Below, in pieces: positions 23,643 through 36,400 of a stretch of 64,000 nt of DNA (position 1 is the first letter of the stretch; the number at the start of each line of letters is the position of its first letter). A program made the position numbers and the translations under genes. Source of the stretch: Sisyra terminalis (taxonomy: Eukaryota; Arthropoda; Insecta; Neuroptera; Sisyridae); contig OY292278.1 in the NCBI GenBank assembly GCA_958496175.1, positions 1 to 64,000 on the forward strand, written 5' to 3'. The notes under the pieces are model-generated. The model saw nothing but the letters and a program-made list of their open reading frames with translations, ran no database searches and had not been told where the DNA came from.

Positions 23643-23824
23643 AATTAGCTGTCAAACGACGACGCTGTCTGACACGAAAACGCTGAACTATTGCGGATGA
23701 CACGCCCACCTATCATTACGTCACAATGGGAACGTGTCTAGGATAAGTTTTATCCAAGATAAAATCATAACAAAATAGTTCAGCGTTTTGCTGTCAGGTA
23801 GCTGTAGTGATTTGACAGCTAATT
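23643..23824. mobile_element. 182-bp non-autonomous element with about 50-bp terminal inverted repeats (MITE-like)
   Basis: The left arm (23643-23692) starts AATTAGCTGTCAAACGACG and ends AACGCTGAACTATT. The right arm (23774-23824) starts AATAGTTCAGCGTTTT and ends TTTGACAGCTAATT. They pair along their whole length with a few mismatches and a 1-nt difference. The interior of about 80 bp has no coding capacity and holds a small GGATAA/TTATCC hairpin. AATT is present at both ends, so the target duplication could be AATT or part of it, with the inverted repeat beginning AGCTGTCAAA. I cannot assign a superfamily. Confidence 0.75.
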
Positions 23825-23837
23825 TCAAATTCAAATT

Positions 23838-24570
23838 CCATATTAAAGTTTCAAAAAGGACAATTTTCAAAAGGAACAACAGGATATAAGGGATAGTTTC
23901 TTTCGCTGCAATTGATTTGAATCATCCTTAACGATGTTAATGAAAACTACTTCATTTTTAAGGAGTAGTTTCCCCGGAATTAAAAACGGGAAGTTAAGGA
24001 GATGTAAAACAGTGCCTTAATTTTCATCCGAAATTAGGCCATTTCAAGGGGTGTTTTTCACTATCAGGCCAAGTTTTCTCAACAAATTTAGATTTGAGGC
24101 CTTCTACAGAATTACAATGAGGAGAAATTTTCTTCCTGTGGGTAATAGGACAATTCCATTTTAAAGTTTTAAAGAGGACAATTTTAAATGGGGAAAAAAA
24201 GATATAAGGGTTGGTTTCCTTCGCAGAAACTGGGTTGAATATTAATGTTTTAATTATTCTTAACGTTGCTAAAGAAAAAAACTTTAATTTACCGGAAAAG
24301 TTTGCCCGGAATTAAAAATGGGAAGTTAAGGAGCTGTAAATTAATGTTAAATTTTCCATCCGAAATTAGGCCTGTTAAAAGGGTGACTTTTCAATAAAAG
24401 GCCTAGTTTCCTCAAAGGAATTAGATTTAAGGCCTTCAAGTGAATTACAATGTGTAAAAATTTTCTTCCTGTGGATAATAGGACGACCTCAATTTTCTTT
24501 TCAAATTAAAACAAGGACAATTTTAAATGGGAAAAAAAGGATATAAGGGACGGTTTCTTTCGCTTGAATT
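23838..24570 (+). repeat. Diverged tandem duplication, about 320-340-bp period, two copies plus a partial third
   Basis: The same ordered words appear three times: GGACAATTTT (23858, 24176, 24515), then GATATAAGGG, a TTTC-TTCGC segment, AAGTTAAGGAG, CATCCGAAATTAGGCC, a second AGGCC, TTAGATTT-AGGCCTTC, and AATTTTCTTCCTGTGG-TAATAGGAC. The spacing is 318 then 339 bp. The third copy stops after about 60 bp, where the GCGG minisatellite begins. No open frame is conserved between copies, so I read it as non-coding repeat. Confidence 0.88.
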
Positions 24571-25621
24571 GTTATTTTTCCGCATATTATTGCGGTTATT
24601 TTTGCGGATATTATTGCGGATATTTTGCGGAAATATTTGCGGAAATATTTGCGGTTATTTTTGCGGATATTATTGCGGTTATTTTGCGGTAATATTTGCG
24701 GTTATTTTTGCGAGTTATATTGCGGTTATTTTTGCGGATATTATTGCGGTTATTTTTGCGGATATCATTGCGGTTATTTTGCGGTAATATTTGCGGTTAT
24801 TTTTGCGGATATTATTGCGGTTATTTTGCGGAAATATTTGCGGTTATTTTTGCGGATATTATGGCGGTTATTTTTGCGGATATAATTGCGGTTATTTTTG
24901 CGGCTATTATTGCGGTTATTTTTGCGGATATTATTGCGGTTATTTTGCGATGATATTTCCGGTTATTTTGCGGTTATATTTGCGGTTATTTTTGCGAGTA
25001 ATATTGAAGTTATTTTTGCGGATATTATTACGGTTATTTTTGCGGATATCATTGCGGTTATTTTGCGGTAATATTTGCGGTTATTTTTGCGAGTAATATT
25101 GCGGTTATTTTTGCGGATATTATTGCGGTTATTCTGCGGTAACATTGGCGGTTATTTTTGCGGATATTATTGCGGTTATTTTGCGGAAATATTTGCGTTT
25201 ATTTTTGCGGATATTATGGCGGTTATTTTTGCGGATATAATTGCGGTTATTTTTGCGGCTATTATTGCGGTTATTTTTGCGGATATTATTGCGGTTATTT
25301 TGCGATGATATTTCCGGTTATTTTGCGGTTATATTTGCGGTTATTTTTGCGAGTAATATTGAAGTTATTTTTGCGGATATTATTACGGTTATTTTTGCGG
25401 ATATCATTGCGGTTATTTTGCGGTAATATTTGCGGTTATTTTTGCGGATATAATTGCGGTTAATCTGCGGTAATATTTGCGGTTATTTTTGCGAGTAATA
25501 TTGCGGTTATTTTTGCGGATATTATTGCGGTTATTTTGCGGTAATATATGCGGTTATTTTTGCGAATATTATTGCGGATATTATTGCGGTTATTTTTGCG
25601 GATATTATTGCGGTTATTTTT
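24571..25621 (+). repeat. 12-bp GCGG minisatellite
   Basis: The array is built of 11-12-bp units of the form GCGGTTATTTTT, GCGGATATTATT and GCGGTAATATTT, mixed in variable order, with G almost only at the unit start. All three plus-strand frames stay open for long stretches (Cys-Gly-Tyr, Ala-Val-Ile-Phe and Arg-Leu-Phe-Leu repeats), which follows from the absence of stop-forming words in the unit and is not evidence of coding. A block around 24800-25075 recurs at about 25155-25435 with 355-bp spacing, and a 24-bp (two-unit) indel further left makes that spacing 379 bp. Confidence 0.93.
24886..25426 (+). repeat. 355-bp internal duplication within the GCGG minisatellite
   Basis: The marker GCGAGTAATATTGAAG occurs at 24994 and 25349, and the sequence 24886-25071 matches 25241-25426. 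Irregular units shared by both copies (GCGATGATATTTCC, GATATTATTACGG) show that this is a segmental copy rather than simple repetition of the 12-mer. Confidence 0.85.
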
Positions 25622-25642
25622 GTATTGATTAAAAATCAATAC
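25622..25642. repeat. Palindrome at the junction of two unrelated arrays
   Basis: GTATTGATT, AAA, AATCAATAC is a perfect 9-bp inverted repeat. Its right arm is the start of the first 78/79-bp satellite unit, and its left arm is the reverse complement of that unit segment, sitting directly after the last GCGG unit. This resembles a template-switch or foldback joint. Confidence 0.8.
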
Positions 25643-26390
25643 ATAATTGAACAGTCTTTTCAAATATAAATTTTCCTCGTTTGTTAAAATCAAATTTTCT
25701 CACAATAGTAAAAATTAATACAAAATTGAACAGTCTTTTCAAATATAAATTTTCCTCGTTTGTTAAATTCAAATTTTCTCACAATTGTAAAAATCAATAC
25801 AAAATTGAACAGTCTTTTCAAATATAAATTTTCCTCGTTTGTTAAATTCAAATTTTCTCACAATTGTAAAAATCAATACAAAATTGAACAGTCTTTTAAA
25901 ATATAAATTTTCCTCGTTTGTTAAATTCAAATTTTCTCACAATAGTAAAAATCAATACAAAATTGAACAGTCTTTTCAAATATAAATTTTCCTCGTTTGT
26001 TAAATTCAAATTTTCTCACAATTGTAAAAATCAATACAAAATTGAACAGTCTTTTCAAATAAAAGTTTTCCTCATTTGTTAAATTCAAATTTTCTAAACT
26101 GGTAAAAATCAATACAAAATTGAACAGTCTTTTCAAATATAAATTTTCCTCGTTTGTTAAATTCAAATTTTCTCACAATTGTAAAAATCAATACAAAATT
26201 GAACAGTCTTTTCAAATATAAATTTTCCTCGTTTGTTAAATTCAAATTTTCTCACAATTGTAAAAATCAATACAAAATTGAACAGTCTTTTCAAATATAA
26301 ATTTTCCTCGTTTGTTAAATTCAAATTTTCTCACAATTGTAAAAATCAATACAAAATTGAACAGTCTTTTCAAATATAAATTTTCCTCGT

Positions 26391-29300
26391 TTGTTAATTT
26401 CAAATTTTCTCACAATTGTAAAAATCTATACAAAATTGAACAGTCTTTTCAAATATAAATTTTCCACGTTTGTTAAATTCAAATTTTCTAAACTGGTAAA
26501 AATCAATACAAAATTGAACAGTCTTTTCAAATATAAATTTTCCTCGTTTGTTAAATTCAAATTTTCTAAACTGGTAAAAATCAATACAAAATTGAACAGT
26601 CTTTTCAAATATAAATTTTCCTCGTTTGTTAAATTCAAATTTTCTCACAATTGTAAAAATCAATACAAAATTGAACAGTCTTTTCAAATATAAATTTTCC
26701 TCGTTTGTTAAATTCAAATTTTCTCACAATTGTAAAAATCAATACAAAATTGAACAGTCTTTTCAAATATAAATTTTCCTCGTTTGTTAAATTCAAATTT
26801 TCTCACAATTGTAAAAATCAATACAAAATTGAACAGTCTTTTCAAATATAAATTTTCCTCGTTTGTTAAATTCAAATTTTCTCACAATAGTAAAAATCAA
26901 TACAAAATTGAACAGTCTTTTCAAATATAAATTTTCCTCGTTTGTTAAATTCAAATTTTCTCACAATTGTAAAAATCAATACAAAATTGAACAGTCTTTT
27001 CAAATATAAATTTTCCTCGTTTGTTAAATTCAAATTTTCTCACAATTGTAAAAATCAATACAAAATTGAACAGTCTTTTCAAATATAAATTTTCCTCGTT
27101 TGTTAAATTCAAATTTTCTCACAATTTTAAAAATCAATTCAAAATTGAACAGTCTTTTCAAATATAAATTTTCCTCGTTTGTTAATTTCAAATTTTCTCA
27201 CAATAGTAAAAATCAATACAAAATTGAACAGTCTTTTCACATATAAATTTTCCTCGTTTGTTAAATTCAAATTTTCTAAACTGGTAAAAATCAATACAAA
27301 ATTGATCATACTTTTCAAATATAAATTTTCCTCGTTTGTTAAATTCAAATTTTCTCACAATTGTAAAAATCAATACAAAATTGAACAGTCTTTTCAAATA
27401 TAAATTTTCCTCGTTTGTTAAATTCAAATTTTCTCACAATAGTAAAAATCAATACAAAATTGAACAGTCTTTTCAAATATAAATTTTCCTCGTTTGTTAA
27501 ATTCAAATTTTCTCACAATTGTAAAAATCAATACAAAATTTAACAGTCTTTTCAAATATAAATTTTCCTCGTTTGTTAAATTCAAATTTTCTCACAATTG
27601 TAAAAATCAATACAAAATTGAACAGTCTTTTCAAATATAAATTTTCCTCGTTTGTTAAATTCAAATTTTCTCACAATTGTAAAAATCAATACAAAATTGA
27701 ACAGTCTTTTCAAATATAAATTTTCCTCGTTTGTTAAATTCAAATTTTCTCACAATAGTAAAAATCAATACAAAATTGAACAGTCTTTTCAAATATAAAT
27801 TTTCCTCGTTTGTTAAATTCAAATTTTCTCACAATTGTAAAAATCAATACAAAATTGAACAGTCTTTTCAAATATAAATTTTCCTCGTTTGTTAAATTCA
27901 AATTTTCTCACAATTGTAAAAATCAATACAAAATTGAACAGTCTTTTCAAATATAAATTTTCCTCGTTTGTTAAATTCAAATTTTCTCACAATTTTAAAA
28001 ATCAATTCAAAATTGAACAGTCTTTTCAAATATAAATTTTCCTCGTTTGTTAATTTCAAATTTTCTCACAATAGTAAAAATCAATACAAAATTGAACAGT
28101 CTTTTCACATATAAATTTTCCTCGTTTGTTAAATTCAAATTTTCTAAACTGGTAAAAATCAATACAAAATTGATCATACTTTTCAAATATAAATTTTCCT
28201 CGTTTGTTAAATTCAAATTTTCTCACAATTGTAAAAATCAATACAAAATTGAACAGTCTTTTCAAATATAAATTTTCCTCGTTTGTTAAATTCAAATTTT
28301 CTCACAATAGTAAAAATCAATACAAAATTGAACAGTCTTTTCAAATATAAATTTTCCTCGTTTGTTAAATTCAAATTTTCTCACAATTGTAAAAATCAAT
28401 ACAAAATTTAACAGTCTTTTCAAATATAAATTTTCCTCGTTTGTTAAATTCAAATTTTCTCACAATTGTAAAAATCAATACAAAATTGAACAGTCTTTTC
28501 AAATATAAATTTTCCTCGTTTGTTAAATTCAAATTTTCTCACAATTGTAAAAATCAATACAAAATTGAACAGTCTTTTCAAATATAAATTTTCCTCGTTT
28601 GTTAAATTCAAATTTTCTCACAATTGTAAAAATCAATACAAAATTGAACAGTCTTTTCACATATAAATTTTCCTCGTTTGTTAAATTCAAATTTTCTAAA
28701 CTGGTAAAAATCAATACAAAATTGAACAGTCTTTTCAAATATAAATTTTCCTCGTTTGTTAAATTCAAATTTTCTCACAATTGTAAAAATCAATACAAAA
28801 TTGAACAGTCTTTTCAAATATAAATTTTCCTCGTTTGTTAAATTCAAATTTTCTCACAATTGTAAAAATCAATACAAAATTGAACAGTCTTTTCAAATAT
28901 AAATTTTCCTCGTTTGTTAAATTCAAATTTTCTCACAATTGTAAAAATCAATACAAAATTGAACAGTCTTTTCAAATATAAATTTTCCTCGTTTGTTAAT
29001 TTCAAATTTTCTCACAATTGTAAAAATCTATACAAAATTGAACAGTCTTTTCAAATATAAATTTTCCACGTTTGTTAAATTCAAATTTTCTAAACTGGTA
29101 AAAATCAATACAAAATTGAACAGTCTTTTCAAATATAAATTTTCCTCGTTTGTTAAATTCAAATTTTCTAAACTGGTAAAAATCAATACAAAATTGAACA
29201 GTCTTTTCAAATATAAATTTTCCTCGTTTGTTAAATTCAAATTTTCTCACAATTGTAAAAATCAATACAAAATTGAACAGTCTTTTCAAATATAAATTTT

Positions 29301-30100
29301 CCTCGTTTGTTAAATTCAAATTTTCTCACAATTGTAAAAATCAATACAAAATTGAACAGTCTTTTCAAATATAAATTTTCCTCGTTTGTTAAATTCAAAT
29401 TTTCTCACAATTGTAAAAATCAATACAAAATTGAACAGTCTTTTCAAATATAAATTTTCCTCGTTTGTTAAATTCAAATTTTCTCACAATAGTAAAAATC
29501 AATACAAAATTGAACAGTCTTTTCAAATATAAATTTTCCTCGTTTGTTAAATTCAAATTTTCTCACAATTGTAAAAATCAATACAAAATTGAACAGTCTT
29601 TTCAAATATAAATTTTCCTCGTTTGTTAAATTCAAATTTTCTCACAATTGTAAAAATCAATACAAAATTGAACAGTCTTTTCAAATATAAATTTTCCTCG
29701 TTTGTTAAATTCAAATTTTCTCACAATTTTAAAAATCAATTCAAAATTGAACAGTCTTTTCAAATATAAATTTTCCTCGTTTGTTAATTTCAAATTTTCT
29801 CACAATAGTAAAAATCAATACAAAATTGAACAGTCTTTTCACATATAAATTTTCCTCGTTTGTTAAATTCAAATTTTCTAAACTGGTAAAAATCAATACA
29901 AAATTGATCATACTTTTCAAATATAAATTTTCCTCGTTTGTTAAATTCAAATTTTCTCACAATTGTAAAAATCAATACAAAATTGAACAGTCTTTTCAAA
30001 TATAAATTTTCCTCGTTTGTTAAATTCAAATTTTCTCACAATAGTAAAAATCAATACAAAATTGAACAGTCTTTTCAAATATAAATTTTCCTCGTTTGTT
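26391..30100 (+). repeat. Higher-order duplications of about 868, 1734 and 2602 bp in the 78/79-bp satellite
   Basis: The variant string at 27139-27430 (with the rare TTGATCATACTTTTC and TTTCACATATAA) recurs at 28007 and 29741, offsets of 868 and 2602 bp. The string at 26391-26717 (with TTTCCACGTTTG) recurs at 28993, and 28529 recurs at 30263 (1734 bp). The 868-bp block is about eleven monomers, and 1734 and 2602 are close to two and three times it. Confidence 0.85.
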
Positions 30101-33100
30101 AAATTCAAATTTTCTCACAATTGTAAAAATCAATACAAAATTTAACAGTCTTTTCAAATATAAATTTTCCTCGTTTGTTAAATTCAAATTTTCTCACAAT
30201 TGTAAAAATCAATACAAAATTGAACAGTCTTTTCAAATATAAATTTTCCTCGTTTGTTAAATTCAAATTTTCTCACAATTGTAAAAATCAATACAAAATT
30301 GAACAGTCTTTTCAAATATAAATTTTCCTCGTTTGTTAAATTCAAATTTTCTCACAATTGTAAAAATCAATACAAAATTGAACAGTCTTTTCACATATAA
30401 ATTTTCCTCGTTTGTTAAATTCAAATTTTCTAAACTGGTAAAAATCAATACAAAATTGAACAGTCTTTTCAAATATAAATTTTCCTCGTTTGTTAAATTC
30501 AAATTTTCTCACAATTTTAAAAATCAATACAAAATTGAACAGTCTTTTCAAATATAAATTTTCCTCGTTTGTTAAATTCAAATTTTCTAAACTGGTATAA
30601 ATCAATACAAAATTGAATAGTCTTTTCAAATATAAATTTTCCTCGTTTGTTAAATTCAAATTTTCTTACAATTGTAAAAATCAATACAAAATTGAACAGT
30701 CTTTTCACATATAAATTTTCCTCGTTTGTTAAATTCAAATTTTCTAAACTGGTAAAAATCAATACAAAATTGAACAGTCTTTTCAAATATAAATTTTCCT
30801 CGTTTGTTAAATTCAAATTTTCTCACAATTGTAAAAATCAATACAAAATTTAATAGTCTTTTCAAATATAAATTTTCCTCGTTTGTTAAATTCAAATTTT
30901 CTCACAATTGTAAAAATCAATACAAAATTGAACAGTCTTTTCAAATATAAATTTTCCTCGTTTGTTAAATTCAAATTTTCTCACAATAGTAAAAATCAAT
31001 ACAAAATTGAACAGTCTTTTCAAATATAAATTTTCCTCGTTTGTTAAATTCAAATTTTCTCACAATTGTAAAAATCAATACAAAAGTTAACAGTCTTTTC
31101 AAATATAAATTTTCCTCGTTTGTTAAATTCTAATTTTCTCACAATTGTAAAAATCAATACAAAATTGAACAGTCTTTTCAAATATAAATTTTCCTCGTTT
31201 GTTAAATTCAAATTTTCTCACAATTGTAAAAATCAATACAAAATTGAACAGTCTTTTCAAATATAAATTTTCCTCGTTTGTTAAATTCAAATTTTCTCAC
31301 AATTGTAAAAATCAATACAAAATTGAACAGTCTTTTCACATATAAATTTTCCTCGTTTGTTAAATTCAAATTTTCTAAACTGGTAAAAATCAATACAAAA
31401 TTGAACAGTCTTTTCAAATATAAATTTTCCTCGTTTGTTAAATTCAAATTTTCTCACAATTTCAAAAATCAATACAAAATTGAACAGTCTTTTCAAATAT
31501 AAATTTTCCTCGTTTGTTAAATTCAAATTTTCTAAACTGGTATAAATCAATACAAAATTGAATAGTCTTTTCAAATATAAATTTTCCTCGTTTGTTAAAT
31601 TCAAATTTTCTCACAATTGTAAAAATCAATACAAAATTGAACAGTCTTTTCAAATATAAATTTTCCTCGTTTGTTAAATTCAAATTTTCTAAACTGGTAT
31701 AAATCAATACAAAATTGAATAGTCTTTTTACATATAAATTTTCCTCGATTGTTAAATTCAAATTTTCTCACAATTGTAAAAATCAATACAAAATTGAACA
31801 GTCTTTTCAAATATAAATTTTCCTCGTTTGTTAAATTCAAATTTTCTCACAATTTTAAAAATCAATACAAAATTGAACAGTCTTTTCACATATAAATTTT
31901 CCTCGTTTGTTAAATTCAAATTTTCTAAACTGGTAAAAATCAATACAAAATTGAACAGTCTTTTCAAATATAAATTTTCCTCGTTTGTTAAATTCAAATT
32001 TTCTCACAATTGTAAAAATCAATACAAAATTGAACAGTCTTTTCACATATAAATTTTCCTCGTTTGTTAAATTCAAATTTTCTAAACTGGTAAAAATCAA
32101 TACAAAATTGAACAGTCTTTTCAAATATAAATTTTCCTCGTTTGTTAAATTCAAATTTTCTAAACTGGTAAAAATCAATACAAAATTGAACAGTCTTTTC
32201 AAATATAAATTTTCCTCGTTTGTTAAATTCAAATTTTCTCACAATTGTAAAAATCAATACAAAATTGAACAGTCTTTTCAAATATAAATTCTCCTCGTTT
32301 GTTAAATTCAAATTTTCTAAACTAGTAAAAATCAATACAAAATTGAACAGTCTTTTCTCATATAAATTTTCCTCGTTTTTTAAATTCAAATTTTCTAAAC
32401 TGGTAAAAATCAATACAAAATTGAACAGTCTTTTCAAATATAAATTTTCCTCGTTTGTTAAATTCAAATTTTCTAAACTGGTAAAAATCAATACAAAATT
32501 GAACAGTCTTTTCACATATAAATTTTCCTCGTTTGTTAAATTCAAATTTTCTAAACTGCTAAAAATCAGTACAAAATTGAACAGTCTTTTGAAATATAAA
32601 TTTTCCTCGTTTGTTAAATTCAAATTTTCTCACAATTGTAAAAATCAATACAAAATTGAACAGTCTTTTCACATATAAAGTTTCCTCGTTTGTTAAATTC
32701 AAATTTTCTTAACTGGTAAAAATCAATACAAAATTGAACAGTCTTTTCAAATATAAATTTTCCTCGTTTGTTAAATTCAAATTTTCTAAACTGGTAAAAA
32801 TCAATACAAAATTGAACAGTCTTTTTACATATAAATTTTCCTCGTTTGTTAAATTCAAATTTTCTCACAATTGTAAAAATCAATACAAAATTGAACAGTC
32901 TTTTCACATATAAATTTTCCTCGTTTGTTAAATTCAAATTTTCTAAACTGGTATAAATCAATACAAAATTGAACAGTCTTTTCAAATATAAATTTTCCTC
33001 GTTTGTTAAATTCAAATTTTCTAAACTGGTAAAAATCAATACAAAATTGAACAGTCTTTTCACATATAAATTTTCCTCGTTTGTTAAATTCAAATTTTCT

Positions 33101-33420
33101 AAACTGCTAAAAATCAATACAAAATTGAACAGTCTTTTGAAATATAAATTTTCCTCGTTTGTTAAATTCAAATTTTCTCACAATTGTAAAAATCAATACA
33201 AAATTGAACAGTCTTTTCACATATAAAGTTTCCTCGTTTGTTAAATTCAAATTTTCTTAACTGGTAAAAATCAATACAAAATTGAACAGTCTTTTCAAAT
33301 ATAAATTTTCCTCGTTTGTTAAATTCAAATTTTCTAAACTGGTAAAAATCAATACAAAATTGAACAGTCTTTTCAAATATAAATTTTCCTCGTTTGTTAA
33401 ATTCAAATTTTCTCACAATT

Positions 33421-36400
33421 TTAAAAATCAATACAAAATTGAACAGTCTTTTCAAATATAAATTTTCCTCGTTTGTTAAATTCAAATTTTCTCACAATTT
33501 TAAAAATCAATACAAAATTGAACAGTCTTTTCAAATATAAATTTTCCTCGTTTGTTAAATTCAAATTTTCTAAACTAGTAAAAATCAATACAAAATTGAA
33601 CAGTCTTTTCACATATAAATTTTCCTCGTTTGTTAAATTCAAATTTTCTAAACTGGTAAAAATCAATACAAAATTGAACAGTCTTTTCAAATATAAATTT
33701 TCCTCGTTTGTTAAATTCAAATTTTCTAAACTGGTAAAAATCAATACAAAATTGAACAGTCTTTTCAAATATAAATTTTCCTCGTTTGTTAAATTCAAAT
33801 TTTCTCACAATTGTAAAAATCAATACAAAATTGAACAGTCTTTTCAAATATAAATTCTCCTCGTTTGTTAAATTCAAATTTTCTAAACTAGTAAAAATCA
33901 ATACAAAATTGAACAGTCTTTTCTCATATAAATTTTCCTCGTTTGTTAAATTCAAATTTTCTAAACTGGTAAAAATCAATACAAAATTGAACAGTCTTTT
34001 CAAATATAAATTTTCCTCGTTTGTTAAATTCAAATTTTCTAAACTGGTAAAAATCAATACAAAATCGAACAGTCTTTTCAAATATAAATTTTCCTCGTTT
34101 GTTAAATTCAAATTTTCTCACAATTGTAAAAATCAATACAAAATTGAACAGTCTTTTTACATATAAATTTTCCTCGTTTGTTAAATTCAAATTTTCTCAC
34201 AATTGTAAAAATCAATACAAAATTGAACAGTCTTTTCACATATAAATTTTCCTCGTTTGTTAAATTCAAATTTTCTAAACTGGTATAAATCAATACAAAA
34301 TTGAACAGTCTTTTCAAATATAAATTTTCCTCGTTTGTTAAATTCAAATTTTCTAAACTGGTAAAAATCAATACAAAATTGAACAGTCTTTTCACATATA
34401 AATTTTCCTCGTTTGTTAAATTCAAATTTTCTAAACTGCTAAAAATCAATACAAAATTGAACAGTCTTTTGAAATATAAATTTTCCTCGTTTGTTAAATT
34501 CAAATTTTCTCACAATTGTAAAAATCAATACAAAATTGAACAGTCTTTTCACATATAAAGTTTCCTCGTTTGTTAAATTCAAATTTTCTTAACTGGTAAA
34601 AATCAATACAAAATTGAACAGTCTTTTCAAATATAAATTTTCCTCGTTTGTTAAATTCAAATTTTCTAAACTGGTAAAAATCAATACAAAATTGAACAGT
34701 CTTTTCAAATATAAATTTTCCTCGTTTGTTAAATTCAAATTTTCTCACAATTTTAAAAATCAATACAAAATTGAACAGTCTTTTCAAATATAAATTCTCC
34801 TCGTTTGTTAAATTCAAATTTTCTAAACTAGTAAAAATCAATACAAAATTGAACAGTCTTTTCAAATATAAATTTTCCTCGTTTGTTAAATTCAAATTTT
34901 CTCACAATTTTAAAAATCAATACAAAATTGAACAGTCTTTTCAAATATAAATTCTCCTCGTTTGTTAAATTCAAATTTTCTAAACTAGTAAAATTCAACA
35001 CAAAATTGAACAGTCTTTTCAAATATAAATTTTCCTCGTTTGTTAAATTCAAATTTTCTAAACTGGTAAAAATCAATACAAAATTGAACAGTCTTTTCAA
35101 ATATAAATTTTCCTCGTTTGTTAAATTCAAATTTTCTCACAATTGTAAAAATCAATACAAAATTGAACAGTCTTTTCAAATATAAATTCTCCTCGTTTGT
35201 TAAATTCAAATTTTCTAAACTAGTAAAAATCAATACAAAATTGAACAGTCTTTTCTCATATAAATTTTCCTCGTTTGTTAAATTCAAATTTTCTAAACTG
35301 GTAAAAATCAATACAAAATTGAACAGTCTTTTCAAATATAAATTTTCCTCGTTTGTTAAATTCAAATTTTCTAAACTGGTAAAAATCAATACAAAATCGA
35401 ACAGTCTTTTCAAATATAAATTTTCCTCGTTTGTTAAATTCAAATTTTCTCACAATTGTAAAAATCAATACAAAATTGAACAGTCTTTTCAAATATAAAT
35501 TCTCCTCGTTTGTTAAATTCAAATTTTCTAAACTAGTAAAAATCAATACAAAATTGAACAGTCTTTTCTCATATAAATTTTCCTCGTTTGTTAAATTCTA
35601 ATTTTCTAAACTGGTAAAAATCAATACAAAATCGAACAGTCTTTTCAAATATAAATTTTCCTCGTTTGTTAAATTCAAATTTTCTCACAATTGTAAAAAT
35701 CAATACAAAATTGAACAGTCTTTTCAAATATAAATTTTCCTCGTTTGTTAAATTCAAATTTTCTCACAATTTTAAAAATCAATACAAAATTGAACAGTCT
35801 TTTCAAATATAAATTCTCCTCGTTTGTTAAATTCAAATTTTCTAAACTAGTAAAATTCAACACAAAATTGAACAGTCTTTTCAAATATAAATTTTCCTCG
35901 TTTGTTAAATTCAAATTTTCTAAACTGGTAAAAATCAATACAAAATTGAACAGTCTTTTCAAATATAAATTTTCCTCGTTTGTTAAATTCAAATTTTCTC
36001 ACAATTTTAAAAATCAATACAAAATTGAACAGTCTTTTCAAATATAAATTTTCCTCGTTTGTTAAATTCAAATTTTCTCACAATTTTAAAAATCAATACA
36101 AAATTGAACAGTCTTTTCAAATATAAATTTTCCTCGTTTGTTAAATTCAAATTTTCTAAACTAGTAAAAATCAATACAAAATTGAACAGTCTTTTCACAT
36201 ATAAATTTTCCTCGTTTGTTAAATTCAAATTTTCTAAACTGGTAAAAATCAATACAAAATTGAACAGTCTTTTCAAATATAAATTTTCCTCGTTTGTTAA
36301 ATTCAAATTTTCTAAACTGGTAAAAATCAATACAAAATTGAACAGTCTTTTCAAATATAAATTTTCCTCGTTTGTTAAATTCAAATTTTCTCACAATTGT

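Noticed and set aside
24527..25463. Overlapping plus-strand frames rich in Cys-Gly-Tyr, Arg-Leu-Phe or Ala-Val-Ile
   Set aside because: All three frames are open together because the 12-bp unit rarely forms stop codons; no start context, end or family likeness supports a protein.
31994..32623. A 209-codon minus-strand frame with a 26-residue repeat
   Set aside because: It exists because several 78-bp units (26 codons) lie side by side. Both strands are open at once, and each 79-bp unit breaks it, as expected for non-coding satellite DNA.
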